From NCBI GenBank assembly GCA_037957365.1, contig JARHVA010006308.1, positions 810,001 through 874,000 on the forward strand: a stretch of 64,000 bases of DNA. Direction: 5' to 3'. The notes under the pieces are model-generated. The model saw only the letters and a program-made list of their open reading frames with translations. It was not told the origin of the DNA and did not search any database. The position numbers were made by a program, and so were the translations under genes. The DNA comes from Torreya grandis. Lineage: Eukaryota; Streptophyta; Pinopsida; Cupressales; Taxaceae. This document shows, in pieces, positions 34,850-45,037 of this stretch; position 1 is the first letter of the stretch, and each line of letters starts with the position of its first letter.

Positions 34850-36550
34850 AATGCGTTTTGGAAGGCCGTAGTCTTGTGTACAAAGGAGAGAGATAAAATA
34901 ATAAAGTTCTTTGGGGATGCCTCTATCAACAGTAAAGAAGCAGGCGGCAAGAAGCAGCACACCGATTTCTTTTACCAAAAATTAGCAAACCATCACGTCT
35001 TACTGTAAGATTCCACAAATCTTTCGCTCCTACTCAACATAACCTCCGCCCGAACGAAGGGTCGTTCATTTATGAACCGTATCCTCTACAATCTTTCCTT
35101 TTTTTGCTCTTATTTTCTTCTTTTTTACCATTGTGACCACTCCCCATAGTTTTATGCATGCTCCATAGAGAAAAGTAAAGATATTTCATTAGTATTAAGG
35201 TGATCGTATTTATCTTTTGAATGCTTTAAAGATTCCTCCCTTGAGCCGTGTGTCTCAATCTCTAGAACCACCCTAGTAGAGGTAGGTTGTTCAGTATTTA
35301 TGCCGTTCAATATAACATTTTTAGACGAAGACTTAGCTTCTTCCAACACTCTTGCCTCCACAATTCTTCCAGTTACGGAAGCCAGGGGTTCAGTTCTTGG
35401 GGTCTGGAGTACCTCTATCTCCATAGCTTCTCCTGAGTCTGAAGAATCATGATAATCAAGGTGATACACTCTCAAAAAAACAGAGAAGGAATTATTCCAC
35501 CAAATTGGTAGAGGTTTTTTTATTTTTATTTTTTGAAAAGTTGTTACATTCTCAAGTCAGGTGCCCAATGTTTGAAACACATTCAACGCTTGACGGACAG
35601 CGTCTTAATAGTCCAGGGGCTGAGCCCAAAGAGTACCTTCTACAATCAGGTTAAGAGAGGTCAGATGATTGGCATAAGTATCAAGGATTAGCAGGATTCT
35701 TGTGAAGGTAGTGTGGGAGAATGAACAGGTGCTGAAAAGATTCATTGAGGGAGTTAAAGCCTGCAACCAAGGTTTGAAAAGTAGCTGATTCCTACCCCAG
35801 TTCCACTGCTTGTCAAGAATTAGGGCTTTGTCTGAACAAGATGGAAAACAATAATAAAAAAACCTTTTTTGCATAAGTAGAGTTCGAGCTTCCCTTTAAG
35901 GAGAGGCTTTCACTTCTTAGAGAACCATGCAGGCAGATCCCGAAGGTTTGGCCAAAGGTTTTCAAATTGACAAACGACTCCTCTGCCGGAGTAATATTTT
36001 TTGTTGATCAGGATCAATTGTAAATATTAATTGTCGAAGGATATGGAGGGGTTTGAAGCAGCTGGGTTGAGAGGCTTCAACATTTGTTTTAACTGTTGAC
36101 AAGGTTGAGCTTGATGTCTACATTTGACCGCTTCTGTAAAATATCTGTGCTCGTTGTTCCTCTAAGCTGACCCAAAGATCTGGGAATCTGGGTAGTCAAC
36201 GGAAGAGGGAGTTTTGAGATGCCATCCCTCCCCATGCCAGAGGACTAGAAAACTGGCTGATTGGTTTTGGGACGAGACTGCTGTGAAGCTCGAGCAATCT
36301 GCTTTGGCGAAGCATTTTTGGTGTGGCCATTCTGACAAGGAAACTGTCGCCTTCCATCCTCTTGCTGAGAGCTCAGAGTAGTCAAGGAACGAGAGACGGG
36401 GGTAGTGGAAGCGGCGACTGGCTGAGTTGAAGCCACCTGCGAGCACAACAGGGTGTCGTGTGATTCAAGGGAGATGCCAGGATTAGTGGAGTTTGAAAAT
36501 GTTTTGGGCGGGAGCGAACTAACGGCCATCACAGGAGTTATGCATTGTTA
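34850..36550 (-). pseudogene. GC-richer island, possible broken gene on minus strand
   Basis: This island stands out by higher GC and normal-looking codon use on the minus strand, inside AT-rich duplicated flank. An ATG at 36529 opens a 95-codon frame (MAVSSLPPKTFSNSTNPGI at the start), stopped by a single TAG at 36245 with an open continuation of about 48 codons. Further minus-strand segments at 35605-35874 (ILLILDTYANHLTSLNLIVE) and 35152-35475 (EAMEIEVLQTPRTEPLASVT) are in other frames. They could be exons of one gene or shards of a pseudogene. No family is recognised. It interrupts similarity between the 3' flanks of paralogues B and C, so it was probably inserted or retained in only one unit. 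Confidence 0.35.
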
Positions 36551-36559
36551 AAAAAAAAA

Positions 36560-37345
36560 AAGTTATATTATTTAAAAGTTAAGTATGTTTTTGAATAATC
36601 TTGATTAACAGAAAGTAGTGAAAATAACCGACTCGACAAAAAAAAATCTTTCCATTCTATAAAATGGACAAATTAGCATATAAGATAGAATTCATATGTT
36701 CTTAAAAATGATATCAAAATCGAGTTCGTAGTTTGACGAGACTGAGTCATTTTCAAATTTCTAGAAATAATCTGATTCGTGGACTATAAAATTAAAAAAA
36801 TAAAATGTCAAGGAAATGGGACTTTCTATTTTCCAAATCAATATGCAATTACATAATTATTACCAAACTCTCACCTCTCACACTTATTCCAACAGAAAAA
36901 CAACATATAAATCCCAATAATCAAAATAAACAGTAGCAATGAAAACACTAAAAAAAAAACTCAGAAACCCAACTTCAAAAACAAAACAAAAAATATCAAA
37001 CAAAATAATGATTTTTTAATTCTTTTTTCTCGACTCAGTTTCTTCACTATTTCTGGTAGAACACGCGTTCCTTTGAAAGGGCATGTCCTCCTTTCCATTT
37101 ATTATGAATTGTTTCAATTAAATAAACTCTCTCCTCTATCTAACAGGTTATATTAAATGTATAAATGCTCCCATTATTATTTTAAAGAATAGAAGGATTG
37201 TGTCCCATATCATTCTATTTTTTCTGATTTATTATTGAACTTTGTAACTTTATTAACTGACGAAAATATAATTTTATGTTATGATTTCACCAATTCCTTT
37301 CTGTCTTCTAGGCTTTCTCCTCCCAAATATAACTTTTTATTTTAT
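36560..37345. repeat. 3' flank of paralogue B, shared with paralogue C
   Basis: Related to 38940-39450. Examples are CCAAATCAATATGCAATTAC against CCAAAACCAATATGTAACTA, CACTTATTC(C/T)(A/G)ACA, CAGGTTATAT and TTGTGTCCCATAT. AT-rich and non-coding. Confidence 0.6.
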
Positions 37346-37364
37346 TTTTTCTCGCTGTACATTT

Positions 37365-37750
37365 ATTTTTAAATGACAATGTGGCTTAACATTTTTAATT
37401 CATACGAACAAGTTGTTCAAAATTATTTATTCTTTTTTTAAATGATTTTTTTAGTTTTTAATTTTTTCATCTATGTATTTATATTTGTATATTAAATAAT
37501 ATTTCTAATTTAATTAATGTTAATTATTTAATTATTTATAAATGACAATGTGGCTTTTTGAATATTGTTTTTTTATACAATTTGTGTTACGTCTTTAATT
37601 CATGTGTTTTTCTTACAAACAAGTTACTCAAATTTATTTATTCATTTTTTTAATGATTTTTTTAATTTTTATTTTTTAATCTTTTTATTTATATTTTTAT
37701 ATTAAATAATATTATTAATTTAATTAATGTTAATTATTTAATTATTTATT
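37365..37750. repeat. Direct duplication of about 180-200 bases
   Basis: Two adjacent units both begin AAATGACAATGTGGCTT and end in TTAATTTAATTAATGTTAAT with TATTTAATTATTTA. The second unit is slightly longer. Confidence 0.85.
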
Positions 37751-38110
37751 TGGTACCAAATTATTCTCCATATGATTATTTAATATGTTAGTCAACAAAT
37801 ATATTATTATATAGAATAGTTTTATACATCAAATATAAGAATTCATTTTACAAAGATTTATTTGATGAACATCATTTTAATTAAAGATGTATGTGTTTAG
37901 ATTGCTTTCACTATTGAGTCAACTTTTATTCTTATTTAATTATCATACCCACCAACTCCTCTCTTTATTATTAATATAAGTTATTGATATAGTGTTTGAT
38001 TTAAGAACATCTAAAGCACATGAATAATGTTACATCAAAAAAAATGGTAGGCAATTTTGTGTGCTTTTTATTAAAAAGTTTCAAAACTAACTTCTTAGAT
38101 CACAAAGACT
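37751..38110. other. AT-rich spacer upstream of paralogue C
   Basis: No gene seen. An open plus-strand frame that starts at 38020 runs into the pseudogene below, but its first part has no similarity to the founder gene. Confidence 0.5.
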
Positions 38111-38119
38111 ACAGAAGCA

Positions 38120-38310
38120 TGTTTCAATGGCCACATAAATATTCCTCAGTTGTAAAAGAAAATGCTAAGAGTATTAAACATCTGTACAGACTCGTAGAAA
38201 AAGAGCCCTACAAAATTGTCAATATGAAAAGAGAGATAAAGAATATTAAACGCAAGGATAGATGGAAACAAACTCAAATGCATAAGGAGGTCACCCAATA
38301 CATAAATATT
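38120..38310 (+). pseudogene. Decayed paralogue C of the unknown gene (3' end only)
   Basis: Only the last part of the gene is recognisable. AATATTAAACGCAAGGAT (38240s) matches the founder sequence that codes NNIKRRDGK. AGGAGGTCACCCAATAC matches the DNA just after the founder stop codon. An open frame of 105 codons (38020-38337) crosses it, with NIKRKDRWKQ in place of the founder tail and no stop at the founder position. Confidence 0.65.
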
Positions 38311-39490
38311 ATATTTTTAAACAAATATTATATTTAATTATTTAAAAAAAATTAACCATATTTAATTATATTTGATATGATATTTGTCACTCATAAAAGT
38401 TTAAAGATTGAATTGTATCCAAACAATAGTATTCCAAATATTTTCGTTCAAATTGAATGCATTTTATTTATATGAAAAAAAATTAAATTTATAAACTAAA
38501 TATTCTATGAAATTATATAATATTTTGTATTTGATATACAAAAATCATAAAGTAAATATACATGATTATCTTTATTTTTAAAAATATGAGAATATAAATT
38601 TAATATATGTTAAGTTAATCAATGGTTAAATATTATGAATAATTAACATATGTACAATTTTTATATAAATTTATGTGGTGTCAACAAATATATATTATAA
38701 TATTATTTAGTGCAAAATTAATATTTATTGATTTGTTGTAAATCTAAATCTTAAAATGTGTGTGTGTTAACTGTGATTATGCTAATTAAAAAAATATATT
38801 AATAAAAAAAAAATCTTAAAAATTAACATATAAAAAAGATAAACATCTTCAAAATTATATTTAAAGTATATTTATTATTAAACAATAATTATTCATAACT
38901 AATTTTATAAAAAACAGTTAAACTCATGAACTGCACGCTTATAAAAAAAATTTAAAACATTGAAACTTTGCATTTCAAAACCAATATGTAACTATGCAAT
39001 TACTACCCAATACACATTCTACAGTTACTACCCAATACTGGCTCTTCCACTTATTCTGACACACAGTAGTTGTTTTTTTTTTTTTTTTTTTTTAATTAAT
39101 GGCAATTAAAATATTATAATTAAATCAGTAAACTCTGCTTCAGAAAAAACATCGAACAAAAAATATTCTTTTCTAAGCTCAGATCCCAGGAGAGATTTCT
39201 CATTATATGCTGCTTCAAATGCATATCTTATTGTCTCTATAATTTTAATAGTTTCACCTAATTAGACTTTCCCCTCTACCTAGCGAATTTTGCTTTCCAT
39301 AAATTTTGAGAATAATTTATTATCAACCTTTCTTAATATATCTTGCAGGTTATATGAACGATGGAAAAGTTGCCTTTTTATGTAAAAGTAATAATTGTGT
39401 CCCATATTATTTTATTTTTAACTTTTTTGATTTGACCATTCTAATATTTTATAACAAATATAAAATATATTTCTTTTTTTTTTTAATTTT
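38311..39490. repeat. 3' flank of paralogue C, up to the C2 array
   Basis: Non-coding, AT-rich. It is related to the 3' flanks of the founder and of paralogue B (36560-37345). It contains a T-run at about 39073-39094. It ends at 39490, where sequence jumps into the middle of C2 gag. Confidence 0.6.
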
Positions 39491-39913
39491 ACCCATAAAG
39501 TGATCTATTGATTCTGATTCATTCATTTGCAAATTTTCAAAAGTTCTTCTTAGATATTGCAATTTAGCAATTTTTACCTTCGTATTACCTCTATAGGTAG
39601 TCTCCAGGATTTTCCATGCCTCTCTGGATCGCGTTGCTGCTACAACTCTGGAAAATATCGATTCATCCAATCCCTGTTGGATTATAAATAAGACTTTTGC
39701 ATCTTTCTTTCTGTTCTCTTTAAGGTGGTCCTTTTGTGCTTGATTTAACGCCAGATGGGCTGCCTCGTCCTGCGGTTCTACAAAACCACTTTCTACCAAA
39801 TCCCATACATCTTGTGAGCAAAATAAAGTTCGCATCTTAATTGCCCAAAAATCATAATTCTTACCATCGAAAACGGGAATTTGAGGCTGTGAAATACTGT
39901 TATATGCTGCCAT
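39491..39913 (-). pseudogene. C2 gag fragment, unit 1
   Basis: The first 141 codons of gag, from the ATG at 39913 (MAAYNSISQPQIPVFDGKNY) to the rearrangement point. They are identical in sequence to the starts of the two full gag genes. The frame then runs into host T-rich DNA, giving a few meaningless residues (GKIKKKKKYILYLL) before a stop at 39449. Confidence 0.92.
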
Positions 39914-39945
39914 TTCTTAAGCTTGAATGACTTTCTGGTCACTAT

Positions 39946-40095
39946 TTCTGACACACAGTCACCGCCGTCGATTACACTGCCGAGGTCGGTCGCTGAAATT
40001 GCCGACGTCGGTTTTTTCTGCCGTCGTCGGTCACTTGTTGGTCTGGGGTCAGCCGATGTCGGTCTATAACTGCCGATGTCGGTCTCTGCGCTGCC
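39946..40095 (-). repeat. C2 leader motif array, unit 1
   Basis: GACACACAGTCACCGCCGTCG is the lead-in. It is followed by CCGAGGTCGGTC, CCGACGTCGGTT, CCGTCGTCGGTC and CCGATGTCGGTC (twice) at 19-32 base spacing. It lies between the primer-binding site and the gag ATG. Confidence 0.88.
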
Positions 40096-40206
40096 TGCTG
40101 GCAATACCTGCGCTTTTCCTTCACCCGACTGCTTCGCTCCCCTTGCTGGCTGCTTTTCTAACCAGGGTTTTCTCTTTCTAACCTGCGCTCTTCTGCCACA
40201 ACCTAT

Positions 40207-40218
40207 GCTCTGATACCA
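40207..40218 (-). promoter_or_regulatory. C2 primer-binding site, unit 1
   Basis: The minus strand reads TGGTATCAGAGC three bases from the LTR start at 40222. The copy in unit 3 is 52315-52326. In unit 2 (46261-46272) a G to A change on the plus strand at 46266 alters it. Confidence 0.9.
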
Positions 40219-40221
40219 ATT

Positions 40222-40572
40222 TGAAGGAAAATATGAATAGAAAATAAACAAGAAAACAAGAACTATTAACTCAGAACTCAGAAAGCTACAGCAATCTTGA
40301 GAAACACAATTCTATTCATCTTCTAATTTTATAGATTTAAAAACTAAACAATAACTGAAAATAGACTCATCTATTATTAGCTTCAACTACTTAACTAACT
40401 GCTTGTTCAAACAAACTCATATCTAACTGATTGTTAACTAACTCAATCCTAACTGTCAGTTTACTAACTGATGCTTAACACCCAGTTTACTAACTGTTTG
40501 TTTAACTGCTTGCTTGCATGATAAAGGAGGGAGGTGGGAGAAATTATCTCCAATTAACTTGACTTTCTAACA
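40222..40572 (-). repeat. C2 5' LTR, unit 1
   Basis: A 351-base TG...CA repeat from TGAAGGAAAATATG to GACTTTCTAACA. It lacks a 34-base segment (with CCCTTGATTACAATGTGCGC) that is present in the 3' LTRs. Confidence 0.92.
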
Positions 40573-41430
40573 ACTGATTAATAATCGCCGTTGGTGATTC
40601 TTAATTTCCAGAATTTAAGTAATTTTATGCGGATGGTTTACTACCTAGTAATCACCATTGGTGCTTCTGTGTTGTGTTGGTCAACAAGTTCATTGTCATA
40701 CACACAGGTTTTGTACATAGAGCACAAGTTTTTACATTTATAGAGAGATATTTCAACAAGGATCTTATAATATGTATGTATGTTGTTTAAAGATGGATGA
40801 TTTGGATTGGTTTTATTATTGGATTTAGTCATAATTTTAACTGTTTCTATTATTAATAATTTAATATAAATTAAGAAAGAGAATATTTTTATAGTTCATA
40901 AATATAATAAATAATATTTATGGTAAAATTATGTAATTTTTTTGGATCAATATTAGATATTAAATTTTTGATCCATTTTCTAAATGATAAAATAGTATGA
41001 ATAAATTATCAAATTTGGTTATTATTTTATGGTATTAACAATGAAGTGTTGTGATATAGGTATGATTTTATTGTTAAAACTTTTAAATATAAACTTAAAT
41101 CTATAATATATTTATAATATTTTCTCTATTTGATGATGAATCACAGAATGTGATCTAAAACATTATCCAAAATTATTAATTATAAATATAAGATGTTATA
41201 ATTTTTTTTGTGGGAACATTTAAAGCAACAAACAATCATGAATCACAAAAAATAAGAGAGAAATTTTATTTTTCTTTCAATAAAAGCCTTATGACTAATT
41301 AATCAACTCACATAATCACTTTCTCATGTTGCAAATCTTAGATGTAATGTATTAGTGTCCACTTAAATATTCCTACATTTTCATGTTGGCCAGATAGTCC
41401 ACATTCAATGGGGACATTCATATAAACAAG
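40573..41430. repeat. Host flank inside the array, copy 1
   Basis: An 858-base non-element sequence related to the host tandem unit at about 25420-25900 (TTTTATGCGGATGGT against TTTTATGGGATGGT; GATGATTTGGATTGGTTTTA against its diverged form). Copies 2 and 3 are nearly identical, at 46627-47484 and 52681-53538. Copy 3 continues into host DNA, which shows which flank was captured. Confidence 0.88.
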
Positions 41431-41796
41431 AAAATAAACAAGAAAACAAGAACTATTAACTCAGAACTCAGAAAGCTACAGCAATCTTGAGAAACACAAT
41501 TCTATTCATCTTCTAATTTCCCTTGATTACAATGTGCGCCCTTAGCGTCTTTTTATAGATTTAAAAACTAAACAATAACTGAAAATAGACTCATCTATTA
41601 TTAGCTTCAACTACTTAACTAACTGCTTGTTCAAACAAACTCATATCTAACTGATTGTTAACTAACTCAATCCTAACTATCAGTTTACTAACTGATGCTT
41701 AACACCCAGTTTACTAACTGTTTGTTTAACTGCTTGCTTGCATGATAAAGGAGGGAGGTGGGAGAAATTATCTCCAATTAACTTGACTTTCTAACA
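41431..41796 (-). repeat. C2 3' LTR, unit 2
   Basis: Same LTR as 40222-40572, but it starts 19 bases in and carries the extra 34-base segment near 41520-41553. The junction with host DNA holds a 12-base direct repeat (ATAAACAAGAAA twice). Confidence 0.9.
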
Positions 41797-41811
41797 CTCC
41801 CCCTTAATTTC
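41797..41811 (-). promoter_or_regulatory. C2 polypurine tract, unit 2
   Basis: On the minus strand AATTAAGGGGGAG lies against the 3' LTR (TGTTAGAAAG). The matching tract in unit 3 is 47851-47865. Confidence 0.75.
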
Positions 41812-44800
41812 TACCACTTACAATTTTAGCATTTACAATGCCTAAATTTTGTCTCAAATAATCAAAGGTCTCTTTTGGTAATGCCTTTGTGAATATATCT
41901 GCTAGTTGATCTTCAGATCTACAAAAATCCAGATGGATTTCTCCATTGTTCACTAACTCTCTGATAAAGTGAAATCTTGTATCTATGTGCTTGCTCCTCT
42001 TGTGAAACACATGATTTTTTGATAAAGTGATTGCTGATTTGTTATCACAGAAGATTGGTGTTGACTCCTTCTGTGCCTGTAATAAATCTTTCAATATTCT
42101 TCTCATCCATGTTGCTTGACATGCTGCTGATGTGGCTGCAACATACTCTGCTTCAGCTGATGAAAGTGTAACTATAGGCTATTTTTTGGATGCCCATGTG
42201 ACCACACCTGTGCCTAAAATAAAGGCATGTCCAGAAGTACTCTTCCTATCATCAACGCTACCTGCAAAATCACTATCTGTAAAACCAATCAAACTAAAAT
42301 CGTTAGTTGTGGAATATAAAATTCCATAATCTGTAGTTCCTGCCACATATCTTAATATCCTTTTTCCAACTTGCCAATGTGAGTCTTTTGGTGACTCCAT
42401 GAATCTTGAGATTAAGCTAACCCCATAACTGATATCTGGTCTAGTAGCTGTAAGATACATCAAACTACCAACTAGCCTTTTGAATATTGTAGAATCAACA
42501 TTGGATCCTTTGTCTTCTTTGCTAAGTTTAGTCCCTGTAGCAACTGGTGTAGGTGCTGGTTTACAATTCAGCATCTTAAATCTTTTTAACACATCCTTTG
42601 CATACTTTGTTTGACAGATAAATATACCTTTCTCTGATTGTTCAACTTCTATTCCCAAAAAATACTTCATTAATCCCAAATCTGTCATTTCAAATTCATT
42701 CTTCATTGCTGATTTAAAAGTGTCTACAGACAAATTTCCAGTAAAAATCAAATCATCAACATATAAACACACAATTAAAATTTGACCTTCTTTGCTGATT
42801 TTTGTGTACAAAGTAGGCTCACTATCGCTTCTGTTGAATCCTTTGCTTATCATATAAGAATCTATCCTGCTATACCATGCTCTTGGTGCTTGCTTAAGAC
42901 CATAAAGAGCTTTCTTCAATCTGTAAACTTTTTCTTCATGTCCTTGAACTTCATAACCTGTGGGCTGTTTCACATATACTTCTTCATCTAGAAATCCATT
43001 CAAAAAAGCTGATTTCACATCCATTTGATATACATACCAATTATTTTGAGAAGCTATGGATAATACCATTCTTACAGTATCCAGTCTAGCAACTGGTGCA
43101 AATGTTTCATTATAGTCCACTCCATGTTCTTGTGCAAAACCTTTTGCAACTAACCTTGCCTTGTGCTTTTCAACATTTCCATCTGCATCAAATTTAGTCT
43201 TATAAACCCATTTAACTCCAATACAATCCTTACCTTCAGGTAGAGTAGTTAGATCCCATGTTTGATTTCTTTCAATAGCATTCAATTCTTCATCCATTGC
43301 TTTTAGCCAATGTTCCTCATTAACTGCTTCTTCATAAGACATAGGGTCATGAGTGAAAAGAGCAAAATTTGAAACCAAATCTAATTTTTCTTCTTCTTGA
43401 TTGTAAATCTCATTTAAACTTCTCATCTTCTTACCTTTAAATCTTGCTCGTAAAGTAGCAAGAGTTGGATCTGATTCATCACTTACATGTGAATTTGGAG
43501 TAGGGTGACCTGCATGACTAGATGATTCATCTTGTTCAAACCTTCTTGGTGTTCTTACTAGAGTGGTTGTGCCTGCTTGTGGAGAGGATTGTCCACCTTG
43601 CAAATTTTGTTCTTCAGAAACTTCTTCATCCTGTGGAATTGGTGCCCCAACAATGATGGTGCTACCATCCCATGCTTCTGCTTCCTTAAATTCAACATCC
43701 CTGCTAATAATCACTTGCTTTGAAACTGGGTTATATAACTTATATGCCTTTGATTCTTCAGAATAGCCAATAAAAATGCATTTCTCACCTCTGTCATCAA
43801 GTTTCTTTCTCAATTTAGATGGTATAAGAGAATATGCTACACAACCAAAAATTCTGAAATGATATACACTATATTTCTTACCATTCCATGCTTCTTGTGG
43901 AATTCGATCTCTGACACTCTTTGTTGGGCTTCTGTTCAAAATATACACTGCACAAGCTACTGCTTCTGCCCAATATTCATTTGACAAGTGTTTAGCTTTC
44001 AACATGCTTCTTGCCATTTCCATGATTGTTCTGTTCTTTCTTTCTGCTACACCATTCTGCTGTGGTGTGTACCTTGTAGTCAACTGTCTTTTGATTCCAT
44101 GATATCTGCAAAAATCTTGAAATTGATTAGACATATATTCACCACCTCTATCAGATCTGAGTACCTTGATATATCGGCCACTCTGCTTTTCAACCATTGC
44201 CTTGAATTCTTTAAACTTTCCAAATGCTTCAGATTTGTTTTTGAGAAAGTAGATCCAAGTCTTTCTGCTAAAGTCATCAATGAATGTTAGAAAATAAGTA
44301 CTACCTCCAAATGATGGAGTTTGCATTGGTCCACATAAATCACTATGGACTAACTCCAATATTACCTTAGCTCTATATGAGCCTCCTACTGGAAAACTCT
44401 CTCTATGCTGTTTTGCCAGAATACAACTGTCACATGAACTTCCTAGCTGTTCTATTGGTGGTAAACCCTTCACCATATTTTTCTTCTGTAACAAATTTAA
44501 AGCTCCAAAATGTAAGTGTCCGTACCTTAAGTGCCATAACCATGATTGATCTAGCTGTATGGATTTGTAGTGAGCTTCTTCTTCTCCTTGGATGCACTGA
44601 ATATGAAGAGGGAACATGCGATTCTTGGTCATCTCCACTTTTCCTATCAACCTATCACTTGGAACCTTGTCCAATATTGTGCAGACATTATCCATAAAAG
44701 ATACTCTGTAACCTTTCTGCACTAACTGACCAACACTCAAAAGATTATGTTTTAATCTAGGTACAAAATAAACATCAGGTATAAATCTTCTTTCACCATT

Positions 44801-44995
44801 CTTGGCCAAAACATTTATGACACCTTTACCCATGACATCTACTGTGATATCATTTCCTAGTTTCACTTCTGATCTTACAGAATCATCAAGACTAGCAAAA
44901 AATTCTTTATTTCCTGTCATATGATTACTGCATCCACTGTCTAAAAACCAAATATCTTTAGCTTTTTCTTGAGTAACATTACAAGTAAGAAACAT
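41804..44995 (-). pseudogene. C2 pol (protease, integrase, RT, RNase H), unit 2, one amber stop
   Basis: A long frame of 938 codons (42179-44995) holds a protease with WFLDSGCSNHMTG and the pre-integrase zinc domain (HLRYGHLHF with CDSCILAKQHR). The integrase catalytic residues are in LVHSDLCGP, LRSDRGGEY and QQNGVAERKNRT. A copia RT follows (KARLVAKGFAQEHG, DVKSAFLNGFLDEEV, YGLKQAPRAWY, LYVDDLIFTG), then the start of RNase H (GFTDSDFAG, DRKSTSGHAF). A TAG at 42179-42181 interrupts RNase H. The same frame goes on for 24 codons and then through 41804-42106 (CDNKSAITLSKN, HIDTRFHFIREL, DQLADIFTKALP). Without read-through the enzyme lacks its RNase H C-terminus. Upstream it is in frame with gag across another TAG. 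Confidence 0.93.
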
Positions 44996-45037
44996 GCTTC
45001 CGGAATTAAAACTAGATTCATCTGTGTAATTAGCATT

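Larger units (their letters stand above)
39491..40572 (-). mobile_element. C2 unit 1, truncated (gag fragment, leader, LTR)
   Basis: Starts abruptly inside gag at ACCCATAAAGTGATC and keeps the gag 5' half, the leader with the motif array, the primer-binding site and the 5' LTR (40222-40572). The remaining gag, all of pol and the 3' LTR are missing. The join at 39490/39491 has no LTR end, so this is a rearrangement border and not an insertion border. Confidence 0.9.

Noticed and set aside
39055..39067. TCTGACACACAGT in host DNA, identical to the lead-in of the C2 motif array at 39947-39959
   Set aside because: Only 13 bases match and no array follows; probably chance, though worth including in a genome scan for the cassette.
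39927..40181. 84-codon plus-strand frame over the leader motif array, repeated in each unit
   Set aside because: It is on the non-coding strand of the C2 leader. The minus-strand frame there (with PTSADPRPTSDRRRQ) is also probably just leader.
43988..44290. 100-codon and neighbouring plus-strand frames in C2 (and their copies 6054 bases on)
   Set aside because: They are antisense to the intact pol frame.
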